DNA from: Streptomyces mutabilis
Lineage (GTDB): Bacteria > Actinomycetota > Actinomycetes > Streptomycetales > Streptomycetaceae
Assembly (NCBI RefSeq): GCF_014649815.1
Contig: NZ_BMTT01000003.1
Coordinates: forward strand, 434,001-498,000
Direction: 5' to 3'
DNA length: 64,000 nucleotides
Positions 1-7,946 of this stretch are shown here, piece after piece (position 1 is the stretch's first letter; each line of letters begins with the position of its first letter). Position numbers and translations under genes: made by a program. Under the pieces are notes generated by a model, which searched no databases, was not told the DNA's origin, and saw nothing but the letters and a program-made list of their open reading frames with translations.

Positions 1-402
1 CCAGCCGGCGTCGTCGAGCCAGCGGGCGTCGGGTTCCGCGCCCGCGTCGTCGGCGAGCGGGCCGGTCGGGGGTCGTCCCAGCCGGCGCAGGGCCCGGATC
101 ATCGCCCAGTGGCTCCATACGACGGTGGGGGCCGCGTCGTCGCGCGGCGGGTGGGCCGCCACGGCGTCCTGGAACACGGTGAGTTGATCGGGGACGGGCT
201 CACACCCCAGCAGGGTGGCGGGCAGCAGCAGGTCGGCGCCCAGGACGCGCACCGCCGCACGCGCGACGCCGCCGCCCGCGCTCACTCCCGCAAGGGTGCC
301 CCCCGCTCGCACGTGGTCTCCGCTCCGAAGAGCGGAGACCACGTCGGAAGCGAGGTCCAGCACCGTTCCCTGAAGAAGGGCTGACGTGCTCGACTGCTCC
401 AT
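1..402 (-). CDS. Unidentified protein, N-terminal part only
   Basis: Reading frame open from an ATG at 400-402 to the window edge, giving the first 134 residues. A purine-rich GGGAGCAG lies just upstream and the gene begins 21 bp after the stop of the small peptide ORF, so the two are probably co-transcribed. The visible sequence starts MEQSSTSALL, has a glycine-rich stretch (GVSAGGGVARAA) around residues 43-54 and a single cysteine in LLGCEP. There is no signal peptide or obvious membrane segment. I do not recognise a family. If the small ORF is a RiPP precursor this could be a tailoring protein, but that rests only on position. Confidence 0.6.
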   Translation of the reverse strand, partial: MEQSSTSALLQGTVLDLASDVVSALRSGDHVRAGGTLAGVSAGGGVARAAVRVLGADLLLPATLLGCEPVPDQLTVFQDAVAAHPPRDDAAPTVVWSHWAMIRALRRLGRPPTGPLADDAGAEPDARWLDDAGW

Positions 403-423
403 GTCACTGCTCCCGTCGGTCCG

Positions 424-609
424 TCAACCCTTCTTGGGGCGCGGGGTCGGCGGGGAAAGCAGCAACTTGGTGGTTCCGGCCTGCAGGGCGAGCGCGGCGC
501 ACTCGCGGCTGTCCCGGAAGACTCCGTCGGGCTCGACGGGGTCGAGTACTGCTTCGATGTCGATGTTCTCGGTGCGGACTTCCTCGAGCACCTTGTCCTC
601 GGAAGGCAT
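424..609 (-). CDS. 61-residue leader-like peptide, candidate RiPP precursor
   Basis: Start ATG at 607-609 with a GAGGGAGA ribosome site 9-13 bases upstream; an upstream in-frame codon would extend it to 81 residues but lacks this site. Residues 1-28 are acidic (MPSEDKVLEE, then NIDIEAVLDPVEPDG). Residues 29-61 are hydrophobic to basic, with one cysteine (C37), two adjacent threonines (46-47), a proline-rich end and terminal PKKG. An acidic leader followed by a compact tail, an AT-rich upstream region and a tightly linked unknown gene are typical of ribosomally made, modified peptides. No known class signature is clear: a single cysteine argues against a classical multi-ring lanthipeptide. It could also be an ordinary small regulatory protein. 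Confidence 0.55.
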   Translation of the reverse strand: MPSEDKVLEEVRTENIDIEAVLDPVEPDGVFRDSRECAALALQAGTTKLLLSPPTPRPKKG

Positions 610-660
610 TTCACCATCTCCCTCTGGTAGCCAATGGCCTTCACGCCACAGGTGTCCACC

Positions 661-730
661 AAGCCACAAAACATTCCTCTCTTCTCAAAATTCCCAGAAG
701 GTAAATTTTTCAATGAATCGGACATCTATG
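661..730. promoter_or_regulatory. AT-rich patch upstream of the peptide gene
   Basis: About 64% A+T by my count over 70 bases, against roughly 28% for the neighbourhood, starting some 50 bases upstream of the peptide start codon. It probably contains the promoter of the leftward peptide/unknown-gene unit. I could not settle on a convincing -35/-10 pair. Confidence 0.45.
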
Positions 731-824
731 GTGACGCTCGCCGCTCGGGCGCCTGGTGCGCGGGTGCGCACCACCCCGCAGAGTCGGCTGGTCGCGGTGA
801 CCGGCACCGGGGGTGCGGGCGGCC

Positions 825-1460
825 TCACACCCGGCGCAGCCGCCACACGTGGTCCTCGCGGAAGCCCCCCACGCCCTCTGGCGAGACGCTCGGTCGACGT
901 ACGGTCTCCTTGGTCCCGACGGTCCACCCGCCGTCCGGCAGGGCGAGTTCGGCGAGGACCCCGTCCAGGGTGGGGAAAACGGCGTCGAACGGCGGCTCCG
1001 TCTGCCAGGATGGCCAGCCGGCGTGCAGGACGAGCAGCAGGGTGCCGCCGTCCGCCACGGCCCGCGCGGCGTCGCGCAGCACCGCCCGCTGGTCGAGTTC
1101 GACCGGGGACTGCAGGAACTGTGCGCTCACCAGGTCGAAGGAACCCCCGGGGAACGACCGGCCCAGCTCGTGGCGTTCCCAGACGACACGGTCGCCGACC
1201 CCGGCGTCCGCGGCGTGTACGGCGGCGCGTTCGAGTGCGGTGCCGGAGATGTCCACGCCGGTGACCCGCCAGCCGCGCGATGCCAGCCACACGGCGTCCG
1301 CCCCCTCGCCGCAGCCCAGGTCCAGCGCCGCACCGGGAGTGAGGTCGCTCGCCTCGCGGACCAGCAGATCGTTCGGGCGGCCACTCCAGACGCGGTCGGT
1401 GTCGCGGTACCGGGCTTCCCAGAACTCCGACGCGGGAGCCGTCGCGGGGATGTCGGTCAT
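825..1460 (-). CDS. Class I SAM-dependent methyltransferase
   Basis: 211 residues from ATG at 1458-1460, preceded by GGGAGG seven bases upstream; a longer frame exists but lacks such a site. The Rossmann motif I is ALDLGCGEGADAVWLA near residues 44-59, followed by VTGVDISGTALERA (motif II) and the FDLVSAQFL strand. Size and motif spacing fit the small cytosolic methyltransferases of the thiopurine/tellurite-type group (Methyltransf_25-like). The substrate cannot be read from sequence. The gene stands alone; upstream lies a near-perfect inverted repeat that may be its operator. Confidence 0.85.
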   Translation of the reverse strand: MTDIPATAPASEFWEARYRDTDRVWSGRPNDLLVREASDLTPGAALDLGCGEGADAVWLASRGWRVTGVDISGTALERAAVHAADAGVGDRVVWERHELGRSFPGGSFDLVSAQFLQSPVELDQRAVLRDAARAVADGGTLLLVLHAGWPSWQTEPPFDAVFPTLDGVLAELALPDGGWTVGTKETVRRPSVSPEGVGGFREDHVWRLRRV

Positions 1461-1546
1461 GATGCCTCCCGGGGCGAACGGGCCGTCTGCTCGGCCGGGC
1501 GCGCGACGGCCGCGCGCCGTACGTGCAGGCTGCTCCGGCGGGAGTC

Positions 1547-1572
1547 GGAACGACAAAGAACTTTGCCGTTCC
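1547..1572. promoter_or_regulatory. Near-perfect 12-bp inverted repeat, candidate operator
   Basis: Arms GGAACGACAAAG and CTTTGCCGTTCC match at 11 of 12 positions around a two-base centre. The repeat lies 87 bp upstream of the methyltransferase start, in the 339-bp gap between two divergent genes. A two-base loop disfavours an RNA hairpin, so a DNA-binding site is more likely. The rest of the gap shows a T-rich run near 1685-1705 and nothing else recognisable. Confidence 0.4.
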
Positions 1573-1799
1573 GGCAACTCGCCGCCCGGTGCGCCCCCCA
1601 GGACGCCGGCCGTCAGGCGGTCCCGAGCCCGGCGTCAGCGCGCCACGGCGTCGGCCCCTTCGCCGTCGGGTCCATCCCTTCCCCCCTTTTTGTCTCTTTT
1701 GCCCGATGGTTGCGTCATCTTCACTCGCTGCCTGCCCATCACCGGCGCCGGTCCGGGCACCCGGAAGGGCATCATCCATAGCGGAGGGGGACTTGCGGC

Positions 1800-2015
1800 G
1801 TGGTTACCGTTGCCGTCCTGCTGCTGCCCGGACTGGGGCTGCTGTTGTTCACCATGACGTACCTGGAGGACCGGCTCTTCGGCGATCCGGAGCCGCCCCG
1901 GCATGCCCGGCGCCGGCATCTGCGGCTGATCCGGGGCGGCCGGGACACGGCTTCGCCGGCCCTGCGCGCCGAGCCGGCCGAGAAGGACCGGTCACCGGGT
2001 CGGCACGCCGCCTGA
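1800..2015 (+). CDS. Small single-span membrane protein
   Basis: 71 residues starting at GTG 1800-1802, with a strong GGAGGGGG site at 1782-1789. Residues 2-22 form one hydrophobic helix (VAVLLLPGLGLLLF), followed by an acidic DRLFGDPEPP turn and a basic, arginine-rich tail. This predicts a single-pass protein with a cytoplasmic tail. Similar short proteins are common in Streptomyces, but I know of no assigned function. Confidence 0.7.
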   Translation: MVTVAVLLLPGLGLLLFTMTYLEDRLFGDPEPPRHARRRHLRLIRGGRDTASPALRAEPAEKDRSPGRHAA

Positions 2016-2054
2016 CGTCGGGCTCCGGCGCGGCGCGGGGCGGGGAAGGCGCAG

Positions 2055-2088
2055 CTCGGGCACCCCGTAGGGTGTGAGAATGCCCGAG
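2055..2088. terminator. Hairpin between small membrane gene and PPOX-type gene
   Basis: CTCGGGCA at 2055-2062 pairs with TGCCCGAG at 2081-2088, with an inner CACCC/GGGTG pair around a CGTA loop. It lies 40 bp after the stop of the small membrane gene and 49 bp before the next start, so it may terminate the first transcript or sit in the leader of the second. Confidence 0.4.
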
Positions 2089-2137
2089 GTGACCGGAGCG
2101 GGGGGAAGGTGCCCCGCGGCTCGGGCCGGGAGAGTCG

Positions 2138-2563
2138 ATGGACATGGACGAACAGCACGAGGGTGACGCCGAGTTCGTGACCTTCTGGCAGGAACGCCGG
2201 GTGTGCTTCCTGTCCACGCCGCGCGCCGACGGCACCCCGCACCTGGTCCCGGTCGGGGTGACGTACGACCACGCCACCCGCACGGCACGGGTCATCACGA
2301 GCCGGGGCACCGCGAAGGTGCGCAACGTCGAGCGGGCGGGCTCTCCCGTCGTCGCCGTCGGCCAGGTGGACGGCAGGCGCTGGTCCACGCTGGAGGGCGT
2401 GGCGACCGTGCGCCCCGACGCCGAGGCGGTCCGCGACGCGGAGGCCCGCTACGCGGCCCGCTACCGGCAGCCCCGGGCGAACCCGGAGCGGGTCGTCATC
2501 GAGATCGCCGTACGACGCTTCCTGGGCACGGTGCGCCCTCTCGCGAGGACGCCGGAGGCCTGA
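2138..2563 (+). CDS. PPOX-class FMN/F420-binding split-barrel protein
   Basis: 141 residues; ATG 2138 follows GGGAGAG closely, and an in-frame ATG at 2144 is equally possible. The fold is indicated by the opening RRVCFLSTPRADGTPHLVPVG strand pair, VTYDHATRTARVITSRGT, and the SPVVAVGQVDG/WSTLEGVATV strands. These are typical of pyridoxamine-5-phosphate-oxidase-like proteins that bind FMN or F420 as dimers. It probably acts on a small organic substrate as a cytosolic reductase or oxidase. No operon partner is evident; it converges on the MMPL gene with a 19-bp gap. Confidence 0.8.
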   Translation: MDMDEQHEGDAEFVTFWQERRVCFLSTPRADGTPHLVPVGVTYDHATRTARVITSRGTAKVRNVERAGSPVVAVGQVDGRRWSTLEGVATVRPDAEAVRDAEARYAARYRQPRANPERVVIEIAVRRFLGTVRPLARTPEA

Positions 2564-2582
2564 GGGGCCCCCGGCGGGTCCG

Positions 2583-4676
2583 TCACTCGCCCTGGACCGG
2601 TGCGCGGTGGCCGAGCCGGCCGGGCCACCACGCGACGGCGCCGATGTCGCGGGCGAGCGCCGGAACCAGCAGCGAGCGCACCACGAGCGTGTCCAGGAGC
2701 ACGCCGAAGGCCACGATGAAGGCGATCTGCACCAGGAAGGCCAGCGGGATCACCCCGAGGGCGGCGAAGGTGGCGGCGAGCACGACACCGGCCGAGGTGA
2801 TGACGCCACCGGTGGCGGTCAGCCCCCTCAGGATCCCCTCCCGCACGCCGTGCTCCAGCGACTCCTGCCGCACCCGGGACATGAGGAAGATGTTGTAGTC
2901 CACGCCGAGGGCGACGAGGAACACGAACCCGTACAGCGGGACGGAGGCGTCGGTGCCGCTGAACCCGAACACGTGAGCGAAGACGAGCGCCGAGACGCCC
3001 AGGGTGGCCACGAAGTTGAGGGCCACCGTCGCCACGAGCAGCAGCGGCATCAGCAGCGAGCGCAGCAGGGCGACGAGGATGACCAGGATGATGGCGAGGA
3101 CGACGGGGACGATGAGCGTGCGGTCGTGCTCGGCGGTGCGCTGGGTGTCGTACTGCTGGGCGGTGTAGCCGCCGACGAGCGCGTCCGCGCCGGGCACGTC
3201 GTGGACGGCCGACCTGAGGCGGGCCACCGTGCTCTTGGCCGCGTCGCTGTCGGCCGGCGCCTGGAGCGTCGCGTCGATCCGCACCCGCCCGTCGACCACC
3301 TTCGGGTCGCCGCCTGAGGGGCGGCCGGAGGCGGTCACCGCGTCGGCGGAGGCCACGCCACGGGTGTCGCGGGCCGCCGCGAGGACGGGGTCGAGCCGGT
3401 CGGCGTCCGCGATGATCACGGCCGGGTTGCCGGAGCCGCCCGGGAAGTGCCGGGCCAGAGTCTGCTGGGCGGCGACCGAGGGGGCGTCGTTCACGAAGAT
3501 TTCGTCGAGCGGTACGCCCTTGGAGGTCAGGGTGGGGGCGAAGGCGGCGCAGGCAAGCAGCGCGGCGAGGGAGATCGCCCAGATGCGGCGCGGGGTCCGG
3601 TCCACCCGCTCGGCGACGCGGTGCCACAGGCGGTGGCCGGCCTCCGGGTCACCGGCACGGACGGGCCTGGCCGGCCAGTAGGCGGCCCGGCCGAGCAGGA
3701 CCAGGACGGCGGGCAGGAAGGTGAGCGTGCTCAGGACCGCGCAGACGATGCCGATGGCGCCGACCGGTCCGAGGGCGCGGTTGTTGGTCAGGTCGCTGAG
3801 CAGCAGCGCCAGCAGGCCCAGGGCGACGGTCGCCGCGCTGGCGACGACGGCTCCCCAGGAGGCGCGCAGCGCGGCGCGCACGGCGCCGATGCGGTCCGGA
3901 TGGTGCGGCAGTTCCTCGCGGAAACGGGCGGTGAGCAGGAGCGCGTAGTCGGTGGCGGCGCCGATGACGAGGATGGAGAGGATGCCCTGGACCTGCCCGT
4001 CGACGCGGACGACGTCGCGGTCGGCGAGCGCGTAGACGACGGCGCAGGCCAGGCTCAGCGCGAACACGGCACTGATGATGATCACGAGCGGCAGCAGGAC
4101 GCTGCGGTAGACGAGCAGCAGGATCACCAGCACCGTGACCAGTGCGACGCCGAGCAGCAGCCCGTCGATGCCCGAGAACGCGTCGGAGAGGTCGGCCTGG
4201 GAGGCGGCCGGTCCGGCGAGCTGTGCCCGGGTGCCCGGCACCTGCCCGGCGGCCTGCTCGATGTGCTCCAGGACGTCGGGCAGACGGTCGCCGAGGTCGG
4301 GTTCGACCTGGACGACGGCCTGGAGGGCCTCACCGTCGCGCGAGGGCACGGCGGGCGACGCGGCGCCGACGATCCCGGGCTCACCCTCCAGCCTCGCGAC
4401 GGAACGGGTGGCCGCGTCCCCGTGAGCGGTGGCGGCACCGCCTCCGTCCGGGGTCCACACGACGATCACCGGAAGCGTCTCGTCCTGCTGGAAGGCCTTC
4501 TGCGCGTCGATGACCCGGGTGGACTCGGCGCTGCGGGGCAGGAAGGATGCCTGGTCGTTGGTGGCGACCTCGCCGAGCTTTCCCGCGTACGGGCCGAGCG
4601 TGCCGCCGATGCCGAGCCAGACGAGGAGCAGGACGAGGGGGATGAGCCGGCGGGCCCGGCGGGAGGGGTTGGCCAT
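2583..4676 (-). CDS. MMPL/RND-family membrane exporter
   Basis: 697 residues, the usual size of actinobacterial MMPL transporters. It begins MANPSRRARRLIPLVLLLVW, a cytoplasmic arginine-rich end plus first membrane helix. A large extracytoplasmic loop (roughly 35-175) precedes a block of hydrophobic helices near 175-370. A second loop and second helical block follow (about 560-690), the two-fold repeat of RND transporters. It should use the proton gradient to export lipophilic compounds or lipids. A MarR-type gene lies directly upstream in the same direction and is the likely regulator; a separate promoter lies in the gap. Confidence 0.9.
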   Translation of the reverse strand: MANPSRRARRLIPLVLLLVWLGIGGTLGPYAGKLGEVATNDQASFLPRSAESTRVIDAQKAFQQDETLPVIVVWTPDGGGAATAHGDAATRSVARLEGEPGIVGAASPAVPSRDGEALQAVVQVEPDLGDRLPDVLEHIEQAAGQVPGTRAQLAGPAASQADLSDAFSGIDGLLLGVALVTVLVILLLVYRSVLLPLVIIISAVFALSLACAVVYALADRDVVRVDGQVQGILSILVIGAATDYALLLTARFREELPHHPDRIGAVRAALRASWGAVVASAATVALGLLALLLSDLTNNRALGPVGAIGIVCAVLSTLTFLPAVLVLLGRAAYWPARPVRAGDPEAGHRLWHRVAERVDRTPRRIWAISLAALLACAAFAPTLTSKGVPLDEIFVNDAPSVAAQQTLARHFPGGSGNPAVIIADADRLDPVLAAARDTRGVASADAVTASGRPSGGDPKVVDGRVRIDATLQAPADSDAAKSTVARLRSAVHDVPGADALVGGYTAQQYDTQRTAEHDRTLIVPVVLAIILVILVALLRSLLMPLLLVATVALNFVATLGVSALVFAHVFGFSGTDASVPLYGFVFLVALGVDYNIFLMSRVRQESLEHGVREGILRGLTATGGVITSAGVVLAATFAALGVIPLAFLVQIAFIVAFGVLLDTLVVRSLLVPALARDIGAVAWWPGRLGHRAPVQGE

Positions 4677-4708
4677 CGGTGTTCAGGTCTCCTGGTCCTC
4701 AGCGGCGC

Positions 4709-4736
4709 AGTATGGCTTGATCATAAACAATCTCAA
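4709..4736 (-). promoter_or_regulatory. Promoter of the MMPL gene with possible MarR site
   Basis: On the minus strand TTGAGA (4731-4736) and CATACT (4709-4714) are separated by 16 bp, a fair match to a vegetative promoter. The promoter overlaps a TTGA-N12-TCAA half-palindrome (4717-4736) in an AT-rich patch. Position between the MarR gene and the transporter suggests MarR binding here; the symmetry is weak. Confidence 0.5.
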
Positions 4737-4824
4737 TGACTGAACTAGTTCGGGTCGCAGTCCGTGTCGTGCCATGCCTACTACTGCCCGGACCCGTCCG
4801 CCGGATGCGCCACGCGCCGGGCAG

Positions 4825-5331
4825 TCAGCGGTCGTCCGACCGCACCATGCCCAGCTCCTCGTTCATGGCCGCCAGGAAGCGCAGCACGACCGCCAGTTCG
4901 TCGTCGTCGAAGCGTGCGCGGGTGGCGGCCGCCGCGTCGGCCAGCGGACGGAAGTACGTCCGGGCCGCGGCGCGGGCGTCGGGCACCCAGTGCAGATGGA
5001 CGACCCTGCGGTCGGCGCTCTCCCGGACCCGGCGCACGTGCCCCGCCCGCTCCAGCCGGTCCACGCACGCCGTCACCGCGCCCGAGGTGAGCCCCAGGTG
5101 CTCGCGCAGCCGCCCCGGCGTCATGGGCTCCCGCGCATCGAGGATCGCCGCGAGCGCCTGGACGTCGGTGGCGTGCAGGCCGTGGGTGCCGGCGAAGCCC
5201 TGCACGAGGCGGTTGATCTCGCCGTTCATCCGCCGCATCTGCACGGCCAGGGCCTGGAGGTCGCCCGCCTCGGGCCCGGTGCCGGTCCCCCGCTCGCGCG
5301 CGTACTGTCCGCGCTGGTTCGCTGTCGCCAC
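4825..5331 (-). CDS. MarR-family transcriptional regulator
   Basis: 168 residues from GTG at 5329-5331; no ribosome site, but CTATAC about ten bases upstream would suit a leaderless transcript. The winged helix runs from LHATDVQALAAILD through MTPGRLREHLGLTSGAVTACVDRLERAGHV (recognition helix near residues 78-95) to the wing RRVRESADRRVVHLH, the classic MarR DxR wing. Flanking helices would form the dimer interface. It lies directly upstream of, and probably controls, the MMPL exporter, as MarR proteins often do for efflux genes. The ligand is unknown. Confidence 0.9.
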   Translation of the reverse strand: MATANQRGQYARERGTGTGPEAGDLQALAVQMRRMNGEINRLVQGFAGTHGLHATDVQALAAILDAREPMTPGRLREHLGLTSGAVTACVDRLERAGHVRRVRESADRRVVHLHWVPDARAAARTYFRPLADAAAATRARFDDDELAVVLRFLAAMNEELGMVRSDDR

Positions 5332-5381
5332 GCGGTCAGCGTATAGAAGCCATCGCCCTCCCCGCGGGGCCGCCCGGGACG

Positions 5382-5837
5382 TCAGGTGAACGGGCCGTTC
5401 GGCGGGCGGGTGCCGGGGCTGTCGGGGCGCGCCGTGTGGTCAGGGTGACCGCGGCTGCGGCGGTCCTCCTTCATCTCCGCCTCGTACAGATGGTCGCGGC
5501 CCTCGGCGAGCCGGTCCACGGCCTCGCGTTCCAGTGCCTTGAACGCCTCGTAGTACGTCCGGTCGTACGCCTCGACGATCTGGAACGTCCAGTGGCCGGG
5601 GATGACGTTGCGTCCGAGGATCTCCCGCTCCACCCGTTCCGCCCACTCGGGGTGGCCCGCCTCACGCAACAATCGCACCGCGCGGTCCAGTTCCAGGTCG
5701 GCCGTGCCGGTGAGCTGGTGGAAAGAGAACAAGTGGCCCCGGGCGCGCTCGGTCGTCTCCAGCGCCTTGGACAGGGAGCCGAGGGCCGCCACCGTGCCGT
5801 CGCTGACGTCCTCGGGACGCTGGTGCGGGTCTTCCAT
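5382..5837 (-). CDS. Conserved hypothetical protein, helical
   Basis: 151 residues from ATG at 5835-5837 with AAGGAGAA upstream. The body (residues 15-120) is charged and predicted mostly helical, with the conserved-looking core GHLFSFHQLTGTADLELD and NVIPGHWTFQIVEAYD; the last 30 residues are disordered and proline-rich. No catalytic motif or membrane segment. It lies 19 bp after the DUF3140-like gene and is probably in one unit with the two small genes upstream of it. Function unknown. Confidence 0.7.
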   Translation of the reverse strand: MEDPHQRPEDVSDGTVAALGSLSKALETTERARGHLFSFHQLTGTADLELDRAVRLLREAGHPEWAERVEREILGRNVIPGHWTFQIVEAYDRTYYEAFKALEREAVDRLAEGRDHLYEAEMKEDRRSRGHPDHTARPDSPGTRPPNGPFT

Positions 5838-5856
5838 GCGGGTGTTCTCCTTCCGG

Positions 5857-6189
5857 TCAGGCCAGCGGGTCGTGGCCCCAGTTCATGAGCGAGTACCGCC
5901 AGCGGGTGTCCTCGACGTCGCCCGAGGGGCGCTGGGCCAGGTGGCGGCGGATGTAGCCGACGACCTTGCGCATGTGCCGGTGGTCGTCGTCCGAGAGGTC
6001 GCCCTTCTTCGTCCGCAGGATGTCCACGATGCGGCGTCCGGAGGCGTGCCCGGTGGACTCGCCACCGTCCTTGTGCTGTCCGGCGTCCTTGGAGCGGTCG
6101 GAGGCCAGCCACTTCTCCAGGTCGGCCGCCGTCATGTTGACCAATTCGCGGAACTCGTCCCAGATCTCCTCGCGCTCATCGGCGTCCAC
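5857..6189 (-). CDS. DUF3140-type small protein
   Basis: 110 residues. The N-terminal VNMTAADLEKWLAS helix, a lysine/glycine/serine-rich middle, and SGRRIVDILRTKKGDLSDDDHRHMRKVVGYIRRHL fit my memory of the DUF3140 family, sometimes called DNA-binding from its basic helix. It is six bases downstream of the DUF2945-like gene, and the pair frequently occur together in actinobacteria (recalled, not checked). Likely cytosolic; role unknown. Confidence 0.7.
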   Translation of the reverse strand: MDADEREEIWDEFRELVNMTAADLEKWLASDRSKDAGQHKDGGESTGHASGRRIVDILRTKKGDLSDDDHRHMRKVVGYIRRHLAQRPSGDVEDTRWRYSLMNWGHDPLA

Positions 6190-6195
6190 GGCGCC

Positions 6196-6420
6196 TCACT
6201 TCTTCTTGAGCGCGGACGGTTTGTGCACCGCGGACTTACCCGACTTGTCGCTGCGGACCTGGTACTGCGGGTCGTCGGAGGAGGCGTCGACGGTGCGGCC
6301 CGCGGCCTCGGTCCGTTCAGTGATCTCCTTCTCCACCTCGCCCTCGGTCTCGGTGCCGTGGGTGCTCCAGGCGACCTTGTCACCCTTGCGGAGTTCGTCG
6401 TCGTCGCGCTTCGTCGCCAT
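6196..6420 (-). CDS. DUF2945 (TUDOR-like) small protein
   Basis: 74 residues from ATG 6418-6420, with GAAGGAGCACCGAG upstream; a longer in-frame start at 6549 has no ribosome site. The sequence reads as one small barrel: KGDKVAWSTHGTETEGEVEKEI, then DDPQYQVRSDKSGKSAVHKPSALKKK. The KGDxVxWxxHG and Y-x-VxSDKSGK signatures are those of DUF2945 (hypervirulence-associated TUDOR domain). It probably binds nucleic acid or protein tails. First gene of a three-gene leftward unit. Confidence 0.8.
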   Translation of the reverse strand: MATKRDDDELRKGDKVAWSTHGTETEGEVEKEITERTEAAGRTVDASSDDPQYQVRSDKSGKSAVHKPSALKKK

Positions 6421-6677
6421 CTCGGTGCTCCTTCGCTCGCGGATCGCTCGGGGCGGAGGGGAGGAGGCCTCGCCTGCAGCCGCCTCCAACAGCCTGAGCC
6501 CCGTGCGCGGGTCACACCACTCGGGGGAGGCCACGGGGCCGTCCTGCACCGGCCGGGCCCGGCGGGCCCGGGTCCCCCACGGGGGCGCCGAAACCGTCGT
6601 TCACGACCGAACTATCCTGGCCCAGGTGCCGCCGTCCACCGCCTCACCCTCGTCGCCGCCGTTCCCGGAGCAGCCCG

Positions 6678-7478
6678 TTGAACACCAGCACAGCCACCCC
6701 GGACAGCTACTACGAGCGCATCGACGAGCACCGCTACAAGCCCACCCCGCACGCGGGTGGCGCGTGGAGCGCGGACGAGCAGCACTTCAGCCCGCTCGGT
6801 GGCCTGATCGTCCACGCCTTGGACCGCCATCTGACCGGACGTGCCGGTGCGGCCATGTCGCTGAGCCGGATCAGCTTCGACATCCTCGGCCGCCCGGCGC
6901 TGGACGAGTGCGAGATACGGGTGGAGACCCTCCGGCCCGGCCGCACCATCGAGCTGGTCGAGGCGACCGTGTGCATCGCGGGCCGCTCGGTGACGCGGGC
7001 AAGGGCCTGGCTGCTCGCCGACGTGGACACGGAAGCGGTCGCCGCGGGCGCTGCGCCCCCGCTCGCCCCGCCGCAGGATCTCGTACCCTGGCCCATGGCA
7101 GCCCAGTGGCCCGGCGGCTACATCGCCTCACTGGACGTGCGCCCGCTCGCCCCGCCCCGACCGGGCCGCACCACCGCCTGGGTCTCCACCGGCCTCGACC
7201 TGGTCGCCGGCGAGGCGGCGAGCCCGCTGGCGTCCTACGTGACGCTGGTCGACACGGCCAACGGGATCGCGGTGCGGCAGTCGCCCGCGGAGTGGATGTT
7301 CCCGAACGTCGACCTGACCTTGCACCTGCACCGAGCGCCGCGCGGACGCTGGACGGGCCTGGACACCACCGTGGTCTTCGGCCCCACCGGCCAGGGCATC
7401 ACCAGCACTGTGCTGCACGACCTGGACGGCCCCGTGGGCAACGCCCAGCAGATGCTCACCGTCCGCCCGCAGCCGTGA
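6678..7478 (+). CDS. Acyl-CoA thioesterase-like (double hotdog) protein
   Basis: 266 residues beginning at TTG 6678-6680, seven bases after GGAG. Two hotdog halves are visible: HAGGAWSADEQHFSPLGGLIVHALD through LSRISFDILGRP (residues 25-75) and a second half from about 135 with ASPLASYVTLVDTANGIAVRQ and FPNVDLTLHLHRAPRGRW. This matches the TesB/4HBT_3 group that hydrolyses acyl-CoA thioesters. The acyl chain used cannot be deduced. It stands alone and its 3-prime end overlaps the remnant VOC gene by 23 bp. Confidence 0.8.
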   Translation: MNTSTATPDSYYERIDEHRYKPTPHAGGAWSADEQHFSPLGGLIVHALDRHLTGRAGAAMSLSRISFDILGRPALDECEIRVETLRPGRTIELVEATVCIAGRSVTRARAWLLADVDTEAVAAGAAPPLAPPQDLVPWPMAAQWPGGYIASLDVRPLAPPRPGRTTAWVSTGLDLVAGEAASPLASYVTLVDTANGIAVRQSPAEWMFPNVDLTLHLHRAPRGRWTGLDTTVVFGPTGQGITSTVLHDLDGPVGNAQQMLTVRPQP

Positions 7479-7830
7479 GTGAGGGGGCCGGGGTCGACGC
7501 GGGACGTCGTCTCAAGCCCTGGCCCGCGGGCGGGTCGGCGACAACGCCCTCCAGCATGCCGGTGGCCTGGCCGACCTCGATCGGGTAGGCGTCCGGGGCA
7601 CGCAGGCAGCAGCGGATCTCGGCCTTCCGGCAGATCGGCGTCGTGAGGAACTCGGCGTCCAGCACGCTCCATTCGCGGTACCAGCGCTCGATGTCGGCGA
7701 CCCGGAGGTCGAGGAAGCCGGTGGCCTTGCCCGCATCGGAGGGCGGCCCCGGCGTGACGTCGGGTTCGTCCGGGGTCGGTTCGCCGCTCGGGGTCACCGA
7801 CTCGGGTGCCGGCAGGTCTTCGCGGCGCAT
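7456..7830 (-). pseudogene. Remnant of a VOC/glyoxalase-like gene
   Basis: The open frame encodes only the last part of a VOC-fold protein: GKATGFLDLRVADIERWYREWSV, FLTTPICRKAEIRC and then a degraded version of the usual DPDGYLIEVGQ end (here APDAYPIEVGQ), followed by GMLEG. The N-terminal beta-alpha-beta repeats and the metal-binding histidine are absent. The frame runs past the normal end into about 25 arginine/proline-rich residues that overlap the thioesterase gene. A short functional protein cannot be excluded. Confidence 0.6.
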
Positions 7831-7946
7831 TCTTTTCGCGTCCCCACGCTCGGTGACGGGTCCCCTCCGTGGTGGGCCCCGGCCGCCGCCGTACCCAAAA
7901 GACGATCATCCGGCCGGTGGATCGCGGTACCGAAGTGCGAGGCCCT

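Noticed and set aside
3447-4739. A 430-codon open frame antisense to the MMPL gene
   Set aside because: Its composition (Glu/Asp/Gln/Gly-rich, low complexity) is that of a GC-rich shadow frame opposite a well-supported transporter.
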